Shown: piece after piece, positions 23,360-36,231 of the stretch
Layout: every line of letters begins with the position of its first letter
Numbering within the stretch: position 1 is the first letter of the stretch
Made by a program: the position numbers and the translations under genes
The notes under the pieces: model-generated
What the model saw: the letters and a program-made list of their open reading frames with translations, nothing else
The model's database searches: none
Told to the model about the DNA's origin: nothing
NCBI RefSeq assembly: GCF_018320785.1
Contig: NC_054869.1
Span: 29,490,289 to 29,554,288 of the forward strand
Length of the DNA stretch: 64,000 nt
Source of the DNA: Cheilinus undulatus
Lineage: Eukaryota > Chordata > Actinopteri > Labriformes > Labridae
Direction: 5' to 3'

Positions 23360-26300
23360 ATGAAGCAAGGGAAGCAGCTCTTGGTTTCTGCCCTGGTGCT
23401 TCTTTGTGCCACATGGAGTGCAAATGGAGGGAACATTTTGGTGTGGTACACCGAGGGCAGCCACTGGATTAACATGAAGCCTGTGTTGGAGACACTGATT
23501 GACAGGGGACACAAGGTGACAGTGCTTGTGCCGAGCTCTTCAATGTTTATGAACATCAGTGAGCCTTCACGCTTTAGCTACGAACCGTTCAACGTCCTCC
23601 TTACAAAGGGGGAGATGGACAAGGTAATGCAAGACATGTTTCAGTTTTTTATATATGAGGCTGACCACATGAGCTACTGGCAGATTTACAACAGATTCAT
23701 GGAGCTAATAAAGGTCAACATGGAGAACACAATGAAGCTTTTAGATGGAGTGCTGAAATCAGAAACCATCATGATGAAGCTGAAGGCAGGACAATACGAT
23801 CTTCTCTTTTCTGACCCCATCTTTCCAGGCAGTGAAATAGTAGCAGATATATTAGGAGTCCCTCTGGTGTTGACTCTTCGTTTTTCAATGGCCCATTACT
23901 TGGAGAGACATTGCGGTCAGATACCAGCGCCACCTTCGTTTGTCCCTGCCGCTATGAGCAAACTGACTGATAAGATGACCTTTATGGAGAGAGTGTGGAA
24001 CTTTCTTTTTTACCCATTGCAGGACATTTTACAGGCAAATAACATGTGGACAGACGTGGATAAATATTACTCAGACTACACAGGTAAGCAACTCAGTCAC
24101 AAAAACCTGTGATTACATTGGTCTGAAACTTGACAGTCTTGTTACAAGTTTCAGTGATAATGTCTTCATGTTGGGTACTGACGATACTATCATAGGACAG
24201 CTGTCATCCATTACTCTGTGTTATGACAGGAAAACCCACCAGTGCCTGTGAGTTGTTAGGTAAAGCTGATATCTGGTTGATGCGGACCTACTGGGATTTT
24301 GACTTCCCTCGACCTTTCCTCCCAAACTTCAAATTTGTTGGTGGAATTCATTGCAGACCTGCTAAACCTTTGCCAAAGGTAGGGCTCTGACTTGATACAG
24401 CTGCATTACATTAAGAAAAGAAATGAAAAGGCTGATTTTTCTTTAACAATGATGTTATTCTTCTTGCAGGACATGGAGGAGTTTGTGCAAAGCTCTGGAG
24501 ATGCTGGCGTTGTGGTCTTCACTTTGGGATCAATGATCAAAAACATGACGAGAGAAAAAGGAAACATGGTAGCCGCTGGACTTGCTCAGATCCCTCAAAA
24601 GGTCAGATTATAGTTCTTTGTGCCAAATGAAACTAAAGTGAGAAGGATATTAATAACACTCAGAGTTTTCTGACGTAAAGGTGCAAATCTTATTTTAAGA
24701 AGCATTCAGTACATTTCTACTGAACACAAAATACTGTGAAGAAACTAACCTGAGGGATTCATAAAAAGATCAAACAAGTAGTAAAAACTACCTTTTTATT
24801 ATCAAAATTAAACCATGTAATAAATAAGCCATTCACAACAATACATACTGTAGCTATTTTAGTGCTCACTGTCTGATGTCCTCACATACAAGGACACTAA
24901 ATCGTGAACAGCAATGGAACTAGAAGAACCAATGCAGCAAAATGTGATTCCAATCTGGTGTAAGAAAGTTATACTGAGAAGAAATTTTCATACTAACAGG
25001 CACTCAAAGTAACCAACACCATTAATCACGGTTAATCATTTTAGATAAGGGAGGAGTCAGCAGCAACACAAGCTTTAAAGATAATGGCCATAAAGTTAGA
25101 AGGACACTGCATCTTTTCTGAGACAATGTAACAGGACACATGAAATGAAAATCTAGCAAGAAGAGTACCTGGATGCAGCCGAGGACCTCCACTTCACACC
25201 GGAAGTCAGGAAATCACTGCCATATCCTGTCTTCTAATACTGGAAGTCACTTAAACTGTATTGGGAAAGATTTGTCTCAAAATTATGCACAAATATATAT
25301 CCACGATTTACACGTATTTTTTCAGATCCACAAATATATATCCACGATTTACACGTGTTTTTTAATTTTGTGTGTGCATTTATCATGAATTATCATTTGT
25401 AAATCTTCAATTCTGCTTGTGAATTGTTGAAAGTTCGTTTCTGGATCAGCTGGCACACACATATTCACATGTGTGGAAAGCGCTGCCCCTCCATCTGCTG
25501 GGCAGCAGTGTTGCTTTCTCTACTTAGGTAAAGATAGAAGATATTCACAGATTGGGACTTTCCGCTTTAATAACTCAGTAGAGGATAATCCCAGTTGCAA
25601 AACTTACATCTCTTTTCAATCACTGTACAGTGGACTGCGAGCTACAACACGATTTTTCTCAAAACGAACCGTCTTTGGGGCATGACAGATTAAATTGTTC
25701 TCTATGCCTGATCGGCGGTGGATCGGAGGTGAAGGGACCGTCTACAAATTACCATACCAGAAATTAAATACATTCAGTAACTCTAATCCTGTACATTGTC
25801 GTGACTTTAAACTGACACCAAACATCAATCATCTCTTCTACTTTATACTACAAGACTTATTTTAAAAATTAAGTCTTCGCTGTATTTTTTTTGAATTTTT
25901 GTATACTAAATTATGTAATAATCTTTAATACCTCCAATATTATACATTTAATGACATGAAACTTACATCACAAAGCAATCATGTCCTCTACTTTTTCATC
26001 TATTGAATTAGGTAATAATCTTTATACCTCCAATATTATATGTTTTACTTTCAAACTTACATCAAACATCAAACTTACAAGAGACTTAATTTTCAAAAAA
26101 GAGTCTTGTAGTATAAAGTAGAGGACATGGTCGATGCGTGATGTAAGTTTCAGGACACTAAAATGTATAATATTGGAGGTATTAAAGATTTAAGACATAA
26201 TTTAGTATATTAAAAAAAGTTAAGTATTTTTTTGTCAAAATAAGTATTGTAGTATAAACTACAGGACATGATTGATGTGCTTGTGCTTGTTAGTCTGAAA

Positions 26301-28690
26301 AGTCACATATTTTTCATCTACTTATATTTCCTTATGTGGCAGACTTGCCTCTATTAATATGGCTGTGATCCATGTAGAAAACAATGAAGAAGACGTTCCA
26401 TTAAGTGATTTCCAGTGTTAGCAGACGAGATATGGCGATGCTCATCCGACTTCCTGTATGAGGTGGAATTCTCGGCTGCATCCAGGTCCCTCTCAGAAGA
26501 TTAGCTCTTAATTTAGAAGTATATCTAACACAAATATATCACATATGAAGAGCATAAATAATTGGATAAGGTAGGTGATAATACCAAGAAAAAAATAATT
26601 TGGCAACAGATATATTACTCTGTGAACCTTGACATATAACTTAAGTTCCACTTTATCATAAAGTAGTACCTTCTGTGTCTAGAAATGTTTAACTTGTGTT
26701 TATAGGTGCTGTGGAGATACAGCGGAGAAAAACCAGAAACTCTTGGTGCCAACACCAGAATCTACAACTGGATCCCCCAGAATGATCTTTTGGGTAAGTA
26801 GAGGTTTTTATCAAGTGTACTGGACAGAGCTTTAACAGTGAATATTACTATTGTTCATTTATTTATATGTAAATGTATCATGTCCAAAAATAAACATAAA
26901 TGTTGCCATTTCATGCATTATACCAGAGTTGGCTTACAGCTAATTAACATCTGCAGTCCCTTGGCAGGTAGCAGTTCAAATTCCAGCCTTTTTTCTTTTT
27001 TTTCGATTTTAAATGTCAAAGCATATCCTCACTATTTATGTCATTTCCATTGGTTTAACTACACATCCTTTGACAGGATGAAGTTTTTTGAAAAAAAAAA
27101 AAAGAAAAAAAGACAAAGAAAAATAAATCACATCTATTACAATGGGTCTACCAGCTAAGGGTGCTTTACAACCACAATTTCCAGGAGCCAGTAAGGGAGA
27201 ACAGGATTTACTCAAGTGTGAATTTCTCATCAAAAGATGCATCAGTAGTCTTTCCTACATTCATCGGAAGCGTTAAGTGTTTGCTTGAAATGCGTTTCCC
27301 TCTCCTTTTCATACTTCTGGAAACAAAGAGGCAATTCATGATCAAAGACACTGACACATTGTGACAACCAACAACATCACAGGGATGTTGTCACAAACTA
27401 TGAGCTTGTTTGTCACAATGTCGACCTAAATTTGAAACTTTAATTGCATTGACAATTTAACAAAATAAATAACTTAATGCATACGAACACAAAATGAGCA
27501 AGGAACATGAACAGGACCATCTTTAGGCCAGCCTATAGCCACATAAAGAACAAAACAAATAGATCTTACACGAATAGTGTACTCAACTAGGCTAGACGCA
27601 TTCTCTATCTGAGTTACAGTGATGGCAAAAATAGGGTCCATGCACTCCAACTAAGCAGAGCTGATGTGCCCACTGGTTTCACATCCAACACTTCCCCCTT
27701 ACGTCCCCTGAACGGCTGAGGCAAACAACCGCAAAGAGAATGTGAAAACCAACCCCAACTGGACTTTCTTGCTAGCATCAAGTCTAACAACTGTCTAACA
27801 ACAAGTTAGCTAGCTAACAAGAATCTAAACAATAGCTTTCCCTTCATACTTTTTAAGGGTAACAGTTGTTTTATTACAAACCCATTATCTAAAAGCCAAG
27901 TAGAAAATACTGAGACGCTGACTATTTTCAATTTGGCGTGAAAAACACAAAAAGTCCTCTCACCTCAAATTGAGCTGTCCTACTTCAAAAATGGCTATGT
28001 CATTTTTGTAATCTCTTGTCCTGCTGTTGTATAGTTATTTGTTAGGATAATTAATTGGTTATTTTCAGTGGAGGATGTTATTTGGCTGTTGTAAACAGCT
28101 AACACTGACTAAAAGTTTTTTCAACACCAAATCATATTACCCGACCATTAACCCACCATGCCACACATGTAAGAGCCTTTTTTTCTGCCTATTGGTCACT
28201 TCCCAAAGGTTCTCATGTAAAAAGGAGTATACTGTGTACATGCTCTTAGCCCAAGGGCATTTACACAGTATACTGTTCTCTAATAAAGCATTCGAGTTGT
28301 AAAAAGACTTTCACCTAGACATCAAGATTCTCATTCTTGAACAGCTTTTCTGTTAGTTTGCTTTCATGTAATGTCAGTGTTTTCAATCTATTCAATAAAA
28401 CACTTTTTGCAAGACTTAACTCTGATATAATGTAGTCATAAAAATATTCAACCATCTCCATAACTTTTAGTGCAAGTTATTAATTTATATCCATATCAAA
28501 TGTTGTGAAACCAAATGTCTCAAGTGACACCCGTTTCTGGGGTCTTTCTGAATGAGCTACAGCAGGGTTCCCCAATTAGCTTTTCCTAGGGGCCAAAATT
28601 TTTCAAGGACCGGAAGCCGAGGGCTAGACAGGATTTCTTGGATGTTCACACACACGACAACCCACACACCCATACACACACACACACACA

Positions 28691-28751
<61 letters not shown>

Positions 28752-31700
28752 GGTGCAACAATACATGTATCTATATTGAACCGTTCAATATAGTGGTGGA
28801 CCGAACCGAGACCACTGAATCGAACAATACACAATTTGATATTCATTTTATCAACTTCTGATGAGGCGCTCTGTGCTGAAAGTTCAGTGGATATGTGCTG
28901 CACAGCAGAACATGTCTGACAGGCAGAGCAGAGACACACACACTCTCTCACCAACGTACACATTAACACACACCCTCATCTGTGTGTTGTGTCATTGTCA
29001 AAGCTTATATCAGAAAAAAAGACCACAAAAAGATAAAACAATCTATTTCTCTAAATTAGTGTAACAAAAAAACAAAAAAAACAAAACAAAAACAAACGCG
29101 TTATTGACAGAAATATTTCTTTTGAGTGTAAATAGGCTATGGATGTCTGGACTCTATAAGAGTCTGTGCAGCTGTGCACGGTGGTTAAATTCTTCATCTT
29201 AAAAAAAAAAAAAAGAATCAATATTAAATTAGACAAATTATATTCCCCTCCAGTCTTAAAAGTCATGCAGTCTGTATCAGCCTCTTTTTGGGCAGCATGT
29301 TTGCAGAGCTGAGGTGATGCTGCAGCTGTGCTGCCGTGCGTCTTTTTACGATGCTCCTCCCTGCTCTAATGAGAGTTCAACGTACCATATTTAACTCATT
29401 TATTGCATCGTATTACATCTTTTCCTTGCTATAATTAAGATCATGATAAATTAGTCAAAATCTGTACTTTAAACACTTCATCAGTTTAATATCATAATTA
29501 GACTGGATAGCCTTAATGGGACCACAAAAAAAACCAAACAAACAAAAAACAGTCGCCCCTCCCCTCATTTTCCAAATGACAGAAATCCGTCATGGCGATG
29601 GAGAACTTTAATCCATGAACTAAGTTATGGTAGCAGCTAATGTGCGAGCAGGCTAAAGTAGAGATAATGCTGCTAATGTGAAGCTAAGTGCTGGACTGCA
29701 CTGAACTATCCACAGTGCTTGCTTTTGTCTGTCTTCAGGATTATTGTTACTGTTTTAGAGGCAGTGAGAGCTGAGAGTTGAGAGTTTAAGGTGGTGTCTT
29801 GTTGACAGAGCACTGGTTAGTTATTTGTTGGGATGATTTGTTGGTGTTTTCAGTGGAGGATGATATTTGGCTGTTCTAAACTGCTGAGTCATCCTAGCAG
29901 CAAATGTGTTAGCAGGCTAGCTCAGGGCTAATGGTGCTAATGTGTACTAAACTAAGCGAAATTCAGACAGTATAATTTACATTTTTACATTTGATAAAAA
30001 AGATTCTAATTCTTAAGGGATGGCGGCGTTTATTTTGGCATGGCGGTGCGCCATGATCAACTACATGTAGCGGAAACCCTGACAGGATGACCGGACCAAG
30101 ATGGCAGCCGTATTTCTTGTGCCCCAGCAGCCAATGCGGCGTCTGCTCATTATTATGTCTATGGTTCTAAACTGCTGAGTCATCGTAGCAGCAAATGTGT
30201 TAGCAGGCTAGCTCAGGGCTAATGGTGCTAATGTGAAGCCAAGTGCTGTTGTGTTGATGTGGTAAATGTAGGTGTATATTGTGCCACTGACTGCATGTGT
30301 GAAAGAAACGTCTTAAAATGTTCCTTATGTTTGTTTATGCAACTTATATAAAGACAAACAGAAGAATGTCTTTTTCCAAAGTCTGGTCATGTTTAATTTG
30401 TGTCTCACAGGCTGGAAAAACAGGGTAATAATTACTCTGGTTTACCATCAGGTGCGGTTTCTACTGTCTCAGTCTTGTGTCCTCTGTATCACAGTGTTTA
30501 TGTTTTTACACGTTTCAATGCTGTTAAATCCAGGTTACTGGTCACATATGGCTATCAAAAGCAAATGTCTGATAGTTGCTTAAAGGCCAAAATTCTTGAG
30601 GACTGGCGGTCATTTTGGTCTGAGACAAAAAAAAGGTCTAGAGAAAATTCTGATGACCCACTTAACCTAAGACTAAAATTATTCACAATTGCAAAATGTG
30701 GCTGTGACCAGTAGTCAAAGAAGTGTCTGTAAATACTAAAACTCCAGACAGCTTTATAGAAAATTTACTGCAAACTGCAGCTCAGTCAAGGTTAGTGAAT
30801 TCTATGTTAAACACATTTTATTACCCAAAACTAATTCATTGTAAAATGCCATATGCATGGTGTTGTTTAGATGCTTTTATGGTGAAAAAGCCATTTCAGT
30901 TAAAGTTTAAACGATAGCAAGTACAAATAACTCTGACATCTGAAAATATAAAGGCAGGAGAAAAACTGACTTCTAAAGTGGCAGATAAACAAAAAAATAT
31001 AATTTCTAACAGCAAAAGGGTCTTTACTCCACTGATCCTTGCTGTTTTGGAGGAGCCACAAACCATGAGAAAAGGGATTCTTTGTACCAATTAAACATGG
31101 GAATATTTAGTTGCCAATATTTCATTTTTTCATTTTCTATAAAAATGTTGGGTTTTTTTTAGTTTGTATCCCTCAAACATTTATGAGGTCAAAATGGGGT
31201 AGTGAATACATACAAGCAAGGAAAGTCTTCAATGCCACAAAAAGGTCAAACCATCAAACATACATATCAAAAGAATGCACAATATGTACAATATTTTTGA
31301 ACTGATCAGGTCACCCCAAGACCAGAGCTTTCATCACCCATGGTGGAGCAAATGGGATTTACGAGGCCATCTACCACGGTGTTCCCATGGTGGGTATTCC
31401 CTTGTTTGGTGACCAGCCAGACAACATGGCCCATCTGAAGGCTAAGGGAGCTGCAGTTACCTTGGAAATCAACTTCATGACATCTGAAGATCTTAGAGAT
31501 GCAGTCAGTACTGTCATCAATGATAAATCGTAAGTTCCTGCTGGCATAGAGCTGTTTTCCAATCATTGTGGCTTTACATTTTAATCCACATACAACCTGA
31601 TGAAATACCATACAGCACTATGACAGAGCTTGCTTGGACCTGATAACCAATTTGTTCATTCACCACCACAGGTACAAAGAGAATGCCATGCAGCTATCCA

Positions 31701-31957
31701 GCATCCACCATGACAGACCAATGAGTCCTCGAGATGAAGCTGTTTTCTGGATCGAGAGCACCATGAGAAACAAAGGCGCCAAGCACCTCAGAGTGCAGAG
31801 CCATGAGCTCACCTGGTATCAGTATCACTGTCTGGACGTCCTGGCATTTTTCCTCTCCATTGATCTGTTGTTGATATTCATCTTCATCAAGACCTGCAGA
31901 TTCTGCTTTAGGAGGTGCTGTGGGACAAAAAGTACAACAAAGAGAAAGGCTGAGTGA
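23360..31957 (+). CDS. ugt2-like: UDP-glucuronosyltransferase, UGT2 type, array copy 2
   Basis: Exons are 23360-24083, 24230-24378, 24470-24601, 26706-26793, 31310-31529 and 31672-31957; the protein is 532 aa with all splice sites intact. It has the same fold and keeps His35, the Asp of FSDP, HGGANG and GDQ. Exon 1 differs from copy 1 at 78-125 and near 200-235 ([20 protein letters not shown]), the acceptor-binding half, so its substrates may differ. The second N-glycosylation sequon (NVS in copies 1, 3 and 4) is NVL here. The tail ends KRKAE, a KxKxx ER-retrieval motif. It is the longest gene of the array because intron 3 holds a 1.33-kb transposon and intron 4 a 1.5-kb composite insertion. 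Confidence 0.95.
25165..26494. mobile_element. 1.33-kb inverted-repeat transposon with internal fold-back, family unresolved
   Basis: Inverted ends of about 40 bp share ACCTGGATGCAGCCGAG and GGAAGTC. Comparison with copy 1 intron 3 gives the empty site AGCAAGAAGATTAGCTC. The filled site carries AGAAGA on both sides (25159-25164 and 26495-26500), a 6-bp target duplication. Inside, about 25,820-26,000 and 26,105-26,280 are inverted copies of each other (CTTTATACTACAAGACTTA against its complement), with a partial third copy between them. No transposase is visible. Confidence 0.75.
28098..29625. mobile_element. Composite insertion in intron 4 of UGT copy 2
   Basis: Copy 1 reads GTTGTAAACAG-TTATGTTATGG without interruption. 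Copy 2 has about 1.5 kb between the same words. The insertion carries two hAT-like left ends (CAGGGTTCCCCAATTAG near 28,563 and TAGAGGTGCAACAATACATG at 28,748), separated by CA and TA microsatellites. No transposase frame or matching right tips are clear, so it is probably several truncated elements. Confidence 0.55.
28675..28748. repeat. (CA)n then (TA)n microsatellite
   Basis: A short CA array runs into about 27 TA units (28693-28748). The TA part is self-complementary. Confidence 0.9.
29873..30235. repeat. 72-bp direct repeat around a 219-bp insertion in intron 4 of copy 2
   Basis: The segment 29873-29944 recurs at 30164-30235 with one mismatch (ATCC against ATCG). Copy 1 has it once. The 219 bp between (29945-30163) end in ATTATTATGTCTATG, the complement of the tip at 34466, so the insert includes a P-like MITE end. 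Confidence 0.7.
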
Positions 31958-32034
31958 TTTCTAATGAAACACAAACAGTTTAAATGAGATCCAGGGGTTG
32001 TCTCAATTATGTTTTGTGTCCAGAGAAAGACTAA

Positions 32035-32127
32035 GGCCCTGTCCACGTGGAGACGAAAATGATATATTGCGGTTTCGTTTTGAAAAAGTTTTCCGTTTTC
32101 CGAATTCGTCTCCGTGTGGATGGAGCC
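32035..32127. mobile_element. 93-bp MITE, Harbinger-like, in the 3' region of UGT copy 2
   Basis: The inverted tips are GGCCCTGTCCACGTGGAGAC and, complemented, GGCTCCATCCACACGGAGAC. TAA flanks both sides (32032-32034, 32128-32130). Copies 1, 3 and 4 read straight through AGAAAGACAAAGTTCTTTG or close variants. A 3-bp TAA duplication and short G-starting tips fit PIF/Harbinger. Confidence 0.75.
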
Positions 32128-32289
32128 TAAGTTCTTTGCTCTGGACTTCAAACAACTAATTGAGACAATAATATGAAGAAAATTTCTCAAAATGAGTACA
32201 AGTATCAGGCACAAGTGTGAAAAGCAAAGTCAGTTTGGATTGATCAATCAATAGTATGTAAAATGATTGCCTATATGGCTTTAGAGCAA

Positions 32290-33700
32290 ACAGGTCCACC
32301 TTTATGCCACTGATGGGATGGGTGAAGATATCTACTGCCATAGATGATAAGGAGATTACTGTTGGTGTTTTTATGGATATGATAAAGGCCTTTGATACTA
32401 TCGATCATAGATTATTAATGAATAAACCTGAGAAATATAGTATAAGAGGATTAGCATACTCCTGGATGAAAAGTTTTCTTGACCGAAGATACCAATCTGT
32501 GCAATTAAAAAATGTCAAAACAAATTGTGGGGTTCCTCAAGGGTCTGTGTTTGGCCCAAGATTCATACTTTATATTAATGATATTTGTTATGTTTCAAAA
32601 TTGTTGAAATGTGATTTTATTTGCTGATGACACGACCCTACAAGGTAAAGACCTTGAACAGCTTCTGACTACAGCAGAAAATGAATTAAACATTTTGAAA
32701 AATTGTTTTGATAACCTATCGTTGAATTTAAATTAAAAGTTTATCACTTTTGGCAAATTAAACGCTGTTACAATCAGGATCAGTGGTGTTGAATAAGAAA
32801 GAATGTTTGAAAATGAATTTCTGGGTGTGATCATTGGTAACAAACTTTGTTGGAAGCCTCATGTAAATAATGTTAAAACCAAAATGTCAAAAATCATTGC
32901 AATACTTTCCAAGATAAAGGATGTCCTCAATCAGAAATCATTATACACACTTAACTGTTGTCTGTTACTTCCATATATGACGTATTGTGTAGAGATATGG
33001 GGTAACACATATGAAATCAACACAAAGAGCTATAAGGATATTAACACAATCAAATTTCTTTGAACCAACAAATATACTGTTCATTAGTTTAAATGCTCTT
33101 AAATTTCATGATTTAGTTGATTTGAAAATGTCACAGCTAATGTACAAAGTACATAATAACCTAGTGTGCTGCTGTATTCAGAGGCTGTTTGAAGTCAGAG
33201 AAAGTTGATATGAACTCAGAGGGACAAGTGTTTTCAAATTATCAAGGCAAGAACAAATATAAAGCAGAGAGGGCTTTCTGTTAGAGGGTAAACCTGTGGA
33301 CTAGCTGTGATGATAATTTAAAAATGTGCAGTTCACTTATTTAAAAAAAGTTTAAAAAAATACAATGATAAAGTTTGATAAAGAGTTGTGAAAATATTAA
33401 GACTTGATTATTGTTATGGGACATTTTTTCTTTTACTTAATGATTTACTTTGTAGGATGCTTGAAAGATTGTTCAGAAAACTTATTATGTAACTAACCAT
33501 GTAATATATGAGCTGCCCAGCTAAAGATATCTTGTAAAAAGGGTAGGAATAATAAGCAGGAGCATCAGCCTACACCTTTTTGATTAGTTTAATCCCTTAT
33601 TGTTTTTATGTTTCTGTTGAAGAAAACTTCCATGTTTTTTTCCATATTTGTCATTAGAAGTGCTTTCTCCTCTATTTGCTTATTGAAATAAACTGATTAA
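32290..33700 (+). mobile_element. LINE fragment, CR1/L2-like reverse transcriptase, broken
   Basis: The frames carry VGVFMDMIKAFDTIDHRLLM, GIRGLA-like spacing, NCGVPQGSVFGPRFILYIND, then ADDTTLQGKDLEQLL. The C-terminal part reads FLGVIIGNKLCWKPHVNNVK and YCVEIWGNTYEIN. These are reverse transcriptase motifs with the YADD-equivalent as ADD. Several frame changes and a missing 5' part make it inactive. A 3' tail of short CTGA repeats ends near 33,705, where UGT flank sequence resumes. Confidence 0.75.
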
Positions 33701-34465
33701 CTGACTGACTAATGTACAGAATATCAAAAAGTAACTTGCAATGAAACCTTGCCCAGCCATGATCAGCTGACGCCCAGCTACCACTGGCTATGCACCCGAA
33801 ATGCTGTTGGTACTGCTATTTGCTGTGGTAATCAATAAGGGCTTTATACATCAGGATATCATTTTCATTTTGGTTGCCAATATGTTAAGCATTTACAGTG
33901 TCATCTTAGTTTAAACACAAATTTAAAAAAACATCAATAAATACTTCTTGTCAAAATGTTTGTTTACAGCATTAGCATGGCAGCACTGCCTTATGATGAA
34001 TCTAAGAAGTGCAAAAAAAGTCAAGCAAAAGCTTCATGATCTAATGTGGGGCATACTTCATTTTATTATAATTTTTTATTATTTTTCTGCCTGCCCCACT
34101 TAAAACTCAGAAATCAGGCTGTCCACATGTGAAAAGTGCTGGCTTTTTTTTTTTTTTTTTTTTTTTTTTACAAGCATTATCTTAAAGACCCTGTAAACTT
34201 ATATCCAACATTGGTGTCTTAACACACAAGGTATGTTGGAATATGGTTGCGGTAAATGTGAAAACACTGACATCTATGTGTAACTGAAATTTGGATTTAA
34301 ACTGTCAGAAAGTGTTTTTTACCCCTTTCCTGGCTGGGCCAGCCACACTCTAGACTATTTTTCGAATCTTAACCGATTATGAAAACCTGGTTGACCACAG
34401 ACAAGACGTAATTCCAGAGCCAGGCTACTGCACTGTGTTACTGGTCATCTTAAGGTCAAGGGGCA

Positions 34466-34633
34466 CGTAGACATAATATATGTAGCCGCATTGGCCAGTG
34501 GGCCGTACTTAAACGCTGCCACCACCATTTTGCCAGAGGCATTCCTGGGCAAGATGCCTCACTCCTATACTGCATGGGGCTGCACTAATAAATGCACAGA
34601 AGAGACAAGATAATGTGGAATAACATTTAATGG
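34466..34633 (+). mobile_element. Second P-like relic with THAP-type exon
   Basis: The tip CGTAGACATAATATATG is followed by GCCGCATTGGCC. An ATG at 34554 gives MPHSYTAWGCTNKCTEETR, a stop, then CGITFN and a GTAAGT donor at 34634. The layout matches the THAP exon at 11808. The first zinc Cys is Tyr and one stop interrupts the frame. I found no right end. Confidence 0.5.
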
Positions 34634-35643
34634 GTAAGTTAAACAGTTTTTTTCGTCATATTTGGCTAGAGTAACAACACATTCAGAGCCAATTTCGCTA
34701 ACATTGTAGTGAATTAATAGCCGCGATTAAGCTAGCTTTTTAATATCGTTTTGCCTATTTCACTTGTCTTTAGTCCTGTCTCTCTACAAGGATAAACTGT
34801 TTTTAATCCCTCATGTCTGTTACAGTATCCACTGATAACACACAGCCTATTCCTGCCAAGTCTGTCACAATAAAAGCCTCCAGTGCTAATGCTCACTGCT
34901 GCTAATGCTCCAATACTCACTTCACATAGCATAAAAATGAGATTAAAGCAGTGGTGGACAGTAACGAAGTAAATTTACTTCTTATTTTTTATTGTTTGTT
35001 GATTATTTGTACCTTATTTGAATTTTATTTTTTGGGGGAGACTTTTTACTTTTACTCCACTACATTTCCATAGATCCTCTTGTTACTCGCTGCTTTTTCT
35101 CTGAAGTCACCTGATGATTGTTTTTGTGAGAAAATTAAACAGACTTTTTAGCTCTAAACTGTCAGACATATGTAGCAGGCTACCAAATAGGATTAAATGT
35201 AATAGTGCTTATTAAAAATACAAGTGTATTCTAGGACATTTTTCATTTTTTCCCCTCATGATGTCTTATTGGCTGTTGAACTTTTTTTTTCATGTTTAGG
35301 TAGGCAATGTTTGTTCTATATTTCCTCTGAACTATGTAACCTAAGCCAATCAGAGACCGCTTTGTTGGGAAAGGGAGGAGAGAAGTGGAAGCGGCAAGAG
35401 AGAGGGGAGGATAAAGAAAGAGAAAAAATGGCTAAGGACTGAGATCTGTGCTGTTATAAAGTTCTGCACATGCAAAGTTTTTTACTGGGGCAGCGCTGGT
35501 CGGGACTTCCGGTTTGGATCGGTGGCGTGGGTGACGCGGTTAATTCAAAATTTCTGTTGAATTTATGGTTAAAACCTATCCTAACTCATCTGAAAATTCA
35601 GTTGAAGACCTCGAACTAAAAATCCGCCCATCGGTGGAAACGT

Positions 35644-36231
35644 TTGAGATGCACAGAACCGAGGACAATGGGGAACTCTTCTAAGAAAACAATGGTGGGT
35701 AGGCACAACTGTGTTGTGAATGGACCAGAGTGGGGAGATACTGATGGATCAGATGAGAGTGAGGAAATAGAGATTACTCAAGGTAGTTGTAAATCAAAGG
35801 ATAGAGGAGAGAGCGAACCTACAGAGGCAGTAGTTAAGAAATTCAGGAGTGTTCGAGGCGACGAGGAAGGAGGTTTGGGAAGGAGACAGGCAGGATCCGA
35901 ATTTAAAATCATTTTGCATTTTGGAGAGGCGAATGGAGTTCTGTCAATGAGTCTGGTAAGGCTAACCACGATTTTGAAAAATCAGGTAGGGGACATACAG
36001 ATGGCAAATGTCCTGAAAGATGGAAACTTGTTGATTTGTAGTAGCAACGAAGAGCAGAGAATGCATGCAGTAAGGTTAAAAGAAATCGGACGGTTTAAAG
36101 TGGTAAGTGTGAGTTGTACTGACAACAGAGCTAAGTGGATCAAAGGAGTGATTTGGGGAGTGCCTGTTGGTGTACATATAGATGAGCTCATTGCCAATGT
36201 AAACGGAGGAGCGGTGAAAGCTGCATGGTGA
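35644..36231 (+). pseudogene. LINE ORF1, N-terminal part (nucleic-acid-binding protein)
   Basis: A 195-codon frame, rich in charged residues, ends at a TGA. The protein appears to continue in the same frame (LQVTREKVRKE) up to CYNCQ. The first CCHC knuckle is frame-shifted, and further knuckles (CARCGEDHEYEQC, CCNCGGNHSVAYGGC) follow. Such knuckle proteins bind the LINE RNA. Confidence 0.65.

Noticed and set aside
28552-28969. Frames with Thr-His or Tyr-Ile repeats
   Set aside because: They are translations of the CA and TA microsatellites.
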